A program made the translations under genes and the position numbers. This document shows positions 60,285 through 64,000 of a stretch of DNA of 64,000 bases, piece by piece. Position 1 is the stretch's first letter; each line of letters starts with the position of its first letter. The stretch is taken from NCBI GenBank assembly GCA_026391805.1, contig JAPLDJ010000012.1:135268-199267 (forward strand), in the 5' to 3' direction. The stretch is from Bacteroidota bacterium (GTDB lineage Bacteria; Bacteroidota; Bacteroidia; Bacteroidales; FEN-979). The notes under the pieces were generated by a model. That model made no database searches and had not been told where the DNA came from. It worked only from the letters and a program-made list of their open reading frames with translations.

Positions 60285-60455
60285 TTTCAGAACACGGAAA
60301 ACACGGATAAAACGGATTATGGATATTCGTGAATAAAACTTGTTTCACAGAGGTTCACAGAGTAGACACAAAGGTTCACAGAGAAAATTCTATCCTCCAT
60401 CATCCATTCTCCAACTTCTGACCTCTGACCTCAGATCTCTGACTTCTGAATTCAA
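60285..60455. repeat. intergenic repeat block before the second KS pair
   Basis: AACACGGAAAACACGGATAA, then GTTTCACAGAGGTTCACAGA (60341-60384), then CTTCTGACCTCTGACCTCAG (60413-60448). These are the same families as at 50684 and 57340. The block separates the beta-helix gene from the KS gene. Confidence 0.65.
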
Positions 60456-60464
60456 CTTTTCTCT

Positions 60465-60472
60465 TACCTTTG
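60465..60472 (+). promoter_or_regulatory. -7 element (TACCTTTG)
   Basis: TACCTTTG matches TAnnTTTG 21 bp before the start of the second ketosynthase pair. The -33 region has only ACTTCTG, so the call rests on the -7 box. Confidence 0.42.
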
Positions 60473-60493
60473 CAATCCTGATTTTTCAGACAG

Positions 60494-61699
60494 ATGCCGC
60501 AGAAGGTTTACATAACGGGAATGGGAATTATATCCTCTATCGGGAATGATGTCGGATCGACATTCAATTCCCTGCTGGAAGAAAAGTGCGGCATCGGCAG
60601 GATCACCCTGCTGGAGACGAACCTGAAGGACAAACTGCCCCTGGCCGAGGTAAAGATGACCACCCGGGAATTGCTTGATCATGCAGGGGTAAGCGGAAGA
60701 AAAAACCTGACGCGTACCACACTGCTCGGGATGATCGCCGCACGTGAAGCGATCCGGTCGGCCGGGATTGAAAATATTTCAGAATGCCTTACAGGGCTTA
60801 TCTCCGCAACCACCGTCGGGGGCATGGACCGGAGCGAGAACTTCTATAAAGAATTTCTTGCCGATCCTAAAAAAGGACGTCTGATCGACATCGTCAATCA
60901 TGACTGTGGTGACAGCACGGAGCGAATCGCTGATTATACCGGCATCATGGATTACATGACGACCATCAGCACGGCCTGTTCATCTTCGGCTAATTCTATC
61001 ATGTTCGGCGCCCAGCTCATCAAGGCAGGATTTCTTGACCGCGTAATTGCGGGAGGTACAGATTCCGTAACAAAATTCACCCTCAACGGCTTCAATACGC
61101 TGATGATCCTCGACAAGGAGAGCTGCCGTCCGTTTGATGAAAACCGGCAGGGACTGTCGCTGGGGGAAGGCGCTGCATTCGTGGTTCTGGAGTCGGAGGC
61201 ATCTGTCATGGCCCGGTCTAAAACCGTATTGGCAACCTTGTCCGGTTACGGAAATGCCAACGATGCCTACCACCAGACAGCCTCTTCACCGGAAGGAACA
61301 GGAGCATTCCTTGCCATGCAGGCAGCCTTGAAGCTTAGCGGACTCAGGCCTGAAGAGATCGGATATGTGAACGTTCATGGAACCGGTACGCAGAACAACG
61401 ATCTGTCTGAAGGAATTGCCCTGAAAAAGATCTTCGAAGGAAAAATTCCTCCCTTCAGTTCCACGAAAACCTACACGGGACATACCCTCGGCGCAGCAGG
61501 TGCCGTTGAGGCGGTGATCTCCATTCTCGCAATGCAACATGGGATACTCTTCCCGAACCTGAGGTTTGAAACCCCTATGAAGGAACTCAACATCTCTCCC
61601 ATAACCAGGGTTACAAAAGGAATTGAAATCCGGCATGTTCTTTCGAATTCGTTTGGTTTCGGAGGTAACAATTCCACACTTATCCTTTCCAGGTCATGA
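60494..61699 (+). CDS. beta-ketoacyl-ACP synthase, KS partner (copy 2)
   Basis: The 401-residue ketosynthase has Cys162 in STACSSSANSIMFG, His in NVHGTGTQNND, and Lys/His in SSTKTYTGHTLGAAG. Order and wording of blocks match the product at 54731 closely (TTVGGMDRSENFY against TTVGGMDQCEMYY), so the two are paralogues. Its stop overlaps the start of the chain-length-factor gene (ATGA), giving translational coupling, unlike copy 1 where repeats separate them. Confidence 0.91.
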   Translation: MPQKVYITGMGIISSIGNDVGSTFNSLLEEKCGIGRITLLETNLKDKLPLAEVKMTTRELLDHAGVSGRKNLTRTTLLGMIAAREAIRSAGIENISECLTGLISATTVGGMDRSENFYKEFLADPKKGRLIDIVNHDCGDSTERIADYTGIMDYMTTISTACSSSANSIMFGAQLIKAGFLDRVIAGGTDSVTKFTLNGFNTLMILDKESCRPFDENRQGLSLGEGAAFVVLESEASVMARSKTVLATLSGYGNANDAYHQTASSPEGTGAFLAMQAALKLSGLRPEEIGYVNVHGTGTQNNDLSEGIALKKIFEGKIPPFSSTKTYTGHTLGAAGAVEAVISILAMQHGILFPNLRFETPMKELNISPITRVTKGIEIRHVLSNSFGFGGNNSTLILSRS

Positions 61700-62775
61700 T
61701 GAAGCCGCTTTACATACAAGGCATTGGCAACGTTTCTCCGCAGAAGAGTTATGACAACAGCCATTTCCTTGATGAGGTCGCGGAAGTTGAGACCAATATG
61801 CTGAAGTCCCTGGATCCGAATTACAAGGAATACATCGCAGGCGATATGGTCCGTAGGATGAGCAGGATCATCAAGATGGGTGTTGCTGCGGGGAAAATCT
61901 GCCTCGCCGACGCAGCCCAGGGACCTGAACCACTGATTCCGGATGCGATCATCACCGGGACCGGGCTCGGTTGCATCGAGGATACGGAGAAGTTCCTTTC
62001 GAACATGATCCGGAACAACGAGGAGTTCCTCACCCCCACTGCGTTCATTCAGTCAACACACAATACCGTCAGCGCACAAATCGCGCTGCTGCTGAAATGC
62101 CATAACTACAATTTCACCTATGTCCACCGTGGCTTTTCATTTGAAAGCGCCCTGCTCGACAGTTTTGTCCGCATCGGTTCCGGAGAGGCAGCAACAGTTC
62201 TTTTAGGGGGCATGGATGAGATGACTGCAAACACCTTTACCATCCTTCAGCGGCTGGGACAATACAAACAGAAGCCGGTCAATAACCTGAACATTTTCAG
62301 GGAGCCGTCGCGCGGAGCCATCGCCGGCGAAGGGGCTGCGTTTTTCTTTGTTGCAAACAAGCCGGGAGGAAAAAATTATGCAAGGATCGAAGATCTGGAT
62401 ACTATTTACAGGCCGGATAAGGGTTCAATCCCGTCACGCATGCTTCAATTCCTTGAACGGAACGGGAAGAACCAGAACGACATCGATCTTGTGATCCCGG
62501 GGGTGAACGGAGATCCGGCCAATGACAAGGTTTATGATGAGGTCATGCACAACCTTTTTCAAGATAAGGCACAGGCTGCCTACAAACATCTTTGCGGCGA
62601 ATACGAGACCGCATCCGCGTTCGGGCTCTGGCTTGCGGCGATGATACTGAAAACGGGACAGGTCCCTGCGCCCGCCAGGCTTCCAGGAATAATCCCGGGA
62701 ACGGTCCGGAACATCCTTCTCTACAATCATTACCATGATCTTGATCATTCACTGATGCTTGTCAGCTCCATATAA
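61696..62775 (+). CDS. chain-length-factor-like ketosynthase partner (copy 2)
   Basis: The 359-residue protein is a paralogue of the product at 56180: PDAIITGTGLGCIEDTEK, and FTYVHRGFSFESALLDSF in place of the active-site Cys segment, so it cannot condense. It ends HSLMLVSSI. It should form a heterodimer with the KS at 60494 and set the chain length or shape the polyene cavity. ATG at 61696 overlaps the KS stop by four bases. Confidence 0.87.
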   Translation: MMKPLYIQGIGNVSPQKSYDNSHFLDEVAEVETNMLKSLDPNYKEYIAGDMVRRMSRIIKMGVAAGKICLADAAQGPEPLIPDAIITGTGLGCIEDTEKFLSNMIRNNEEFLTPTAFIQSTHNTVSAQIALLLKCHNYNFTYVHRGFSFESALLDSFVRIGSGEAATVLLGGMDEMTANTFTILQRLGQYKQKPVNNLNIFREPSRGAIAGEGAAFFFVANKPGGKNYARIEDLDTIYRPDKGSIPSRMLQFLERNGKNQNDIDLVIPGVNGDPANDKVYDEVMHNLFQDKAQAAYKHLCGEYETASAFGLWLAAMILKTGQVPAPARLPGIIPGTVRNILLYNHYHDLDHSLMLVSSI

Positions 62776-63555
62776 ATGTTTACATTCCGTTCCACCACCA
62801 TCGCATTCTTCATCCTGGTGTTCGCCCTGAACATCATGGAATTCAGCGGAGTCCCGGTGCACTATTGGTATTACATCCTGCTTGTTGCGGCCTACCTGGC
62901 TGTTTCTTTCAGCATGTCATTTTTCATCCGGTCAGAATACCACATGAAAGCGCTCTGCTTTGCCGAAACAGAGGAAAAGGTTTTTGCCATCACCTTCGAT
63001 GATGGTCCCGACAGGGAACATACCCCCCTCCTGCTGGATGTCCTAAAGGAGCTGAATATTCCTGCCACATTTTTCTGCATCGGCAGAAAGATCAAAGGGA
63101 ATCAAGATATCCTTCACCGAATGAATGCTGAAGGACATCTTATCGGGATGCACAGTTTTTCTCATTCAAACTGGTTCGATTTTTATTCTTCCCGGCGGAT
63201 GAAGAAAGAGTTTGATCAGACCAGCAGGCTGATTACTGAAGCAACAGGAAAGAATCCGTTACTGTTCCGTCCTCCTTACGGCGTGATAAACCCAATGGTA
63301 AAGAGTGCACTGAATGAAACAGATTTTTATGTAATCGGCTTCAGCAACCGGGTGTGGGATACCTCGAGCCGCAATGAAAACGTCGTCCTGGAACGGCTGA
63401 AAAAGAAGCTGAAGCCCGGTGATGTTGTCCTCCTCCACGACACGGTTGCATCCAACACAAGGATTGTAAAAGAGTTTGCTGAATTTGCGTTCCAATCTGG
63501 TTATACGATCGTTCCACTTGACCAGCTCCTGAACATCAATGCGTATGAAGATTAG
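62776..63555 (+). CDS. polysaccharide deacetylase (NodB) family protein
   Basis: This 259-residue protein has two N-terminal membrane helices (TTIAFFILVFALNIMEF and YYILLVAAYLAVSFSM) and a NodB domain: FAITFDDGPDREHTP with the metal-binding DD, HSFSHSNWFDF, LFRPPYGVINP and VVLLHDT. It is a membrane-anchored carbohydrate esterase 4 protein; a related gene of this kind sits in flexirubin clusters but its role in pigment assembly is unclear. It begins right after the chain-length-factor stop and overlaps the next gene by 11 bp. Confidence 0.87.
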   Translation: MFTFRSTTIAFFILVFALNIMEFSGVPVHYWYYILLVAAYLAVSFSMSFFIRSEYHMKALCFAETEEKVFAITFDDGPDREHTPLLLDVLKELNIPATFFCIGRKIKGNQDILHRMNAEGHLIGMHSFSHSNWFDFYSSRRMKKEFDQTSRLITEATGKNPLLFRPPYGVINPMVKSALNETDFYVIGFSNRVWDTSSRNENVVLERLKKKLKPGDVVLLHDTVASNTRIVKEFAEFAFQSGYTIVPLDQLLNINAYED

Positions 63556-64000
63556 ATCGCTCCTCACCGGTATTCTTATGTTCAGCGTCCTGTCTTCATC
63601 CTGGTGCCAGGGGAATTATGCTGAAATGAAGAATCCTGCACTATTCAGAGAAAAATTTACCGCCTCAGCACAGAAGATAAACACGATCGAAGCCGGGTTT
63701 ATCCAGGAAAAGAACATGAGCGTCCTTTCAGAAAAAATTATTACAAAAGGTCATTTTTTATTCAGGAAGGAGAATATGCTCCGCTGGGAGTATACCGATC
63801 CCTTCCGTTACCTGATCATCCTGAATAACGGAAAGATCCTTATCCGGGATGATGAGAAACAAAATACGCTTGATGTGCGCAACAACAAGATGTTTGCGGA
63901 GATCAACGCGATCATCATCGGAAGTGTGCAGGGGAACCTGTTCAATGACGAAAAGAAATTCAGCACCTCATTCTTTGAAGCCAAAAGCAGTTATCTTGTG
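63545..64000 (+). CDS. LolA-like outer membrane lipoprotein carrier (3' end outside window)
   Basis: From ATG at 63545 the frame is open to the end of the window (152 residues visible). It begins MKIRSLLTGILMFSVLSSSW, a signal peptide, and then FTASAQKINTIEAGFIQEKN and KENMLRWEYTDPFRYLIILN, the LolA pattern of strands forming a lipid-binding half barrel. In aryl polyene and flexirubin clusters a LolA homologue helps carry the lipid product to the outer membrane. It overlaps the deacetylase stop by 11 bp in a different frame. Confidence 0.85.
   Translation, partial: MKIRSLLTGILMFSVLSSSWCQGNYAEMKNPALFREKFTASAQKINTIEAGFIQEKNMSVLSEKIITKGHFLFRKENMLRWEYTDPFRYLIILNNGKILIRDDEKQNTLDVRNNKMFAEINAIIIGSVQGNLFNDEKKFSTSFFEAKSSYLV

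Overview
The window comes from a member of the Bacteroidota, most likely an anaerobic or facultative Bacteroidales-type organism; I cannot name a species. The evidence is three proteins ending in type A C-terminal sorting domains of the type IX secretion system, promoter elements of the Bacteroidota kind (TTTG, 19 bp, TAnnTTTG; best at 15078-15108), starts mostly without Shine-Dalgarno sequences, and an aryl-polyene/flexirubin-type lipid pigment cluster. An oxygen-sensitive glycyl radical enzyme argues for anaerobic growth.

Layout. 1-14000: housekeeping genes (3' end of serA, a DUF1015 protein, an LTA-synthase-like phosphotransferase, a YggS-type PLP protein, prmC, a YigZ/IMPACT protein, dnaA with an overlapping low-molecular-weight phosphatase gene, a fold-type II PLP enzyme, an RsmI-like methyltransferase and an ABC exporter). 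14000-16900: small secreted or membrane proteins, and a PAS-LuxR regulator facing away from the next block. 16659-26229: an accessory block with a glycyl radical enzyme, its radical SAM activase, a cysteine-rich Fe-S protein, two phosphofructokinase-like proteins with altered catalytic loops, an unassigned protein, and a homologue of the desulfinase DszB that keeps its Cys-His-Arg catalytic residues. 26340-34866: a lipoprotein, a CoA-disulfide-reductase/rhodanese fusion, a SulP anion transporter, a probable outer membrane protein, an AI-2E-family permease and a BASS-family transporter. Together these suggest organosulfur or sulfite handling, which is inference. 34906-40896: an outer membrane protein, two repeat-rich T9SS-exported proteins, repeat-laden intergenic DNA and a lipoprotein.

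41248-64000: a tRNA-Arg(ACG) with a broken copy beside it, then a long + strand aryl-polyene/flexirubin-type cluster. It holds an aromatic ammonia-lyase (starter unit), FabG, two ACPs, four ketosynthases with intact Cys-His-His, two chain-length-factor-like partners without the cysteine, a short KS-like protein, a hotdog dehydratase, a thioesterase, a BtrH-like transacylase, an ABC exporter, a polysaccharide-deacetylase-family protein and the start of a LolA-like carrier. It also holds an unusual fusion of an LpxL-type acyltransferase to a B12-binding/radical SAM domain. The KS + chain-length-factor pair occurs twice, separated by a WG-repeat protein and a beta-helix T9SS protein.

Intergenic DNA carries at least five kinds of dispersed repeat: hairpin clusters, TTGCTTCG...CGCAATG units, CACAGATT/ACGAAG composites, low-complexity GTCAGAGGTCGG-like DNA, and a 20-bp palindrome caught inserted in a tRNA fragment.
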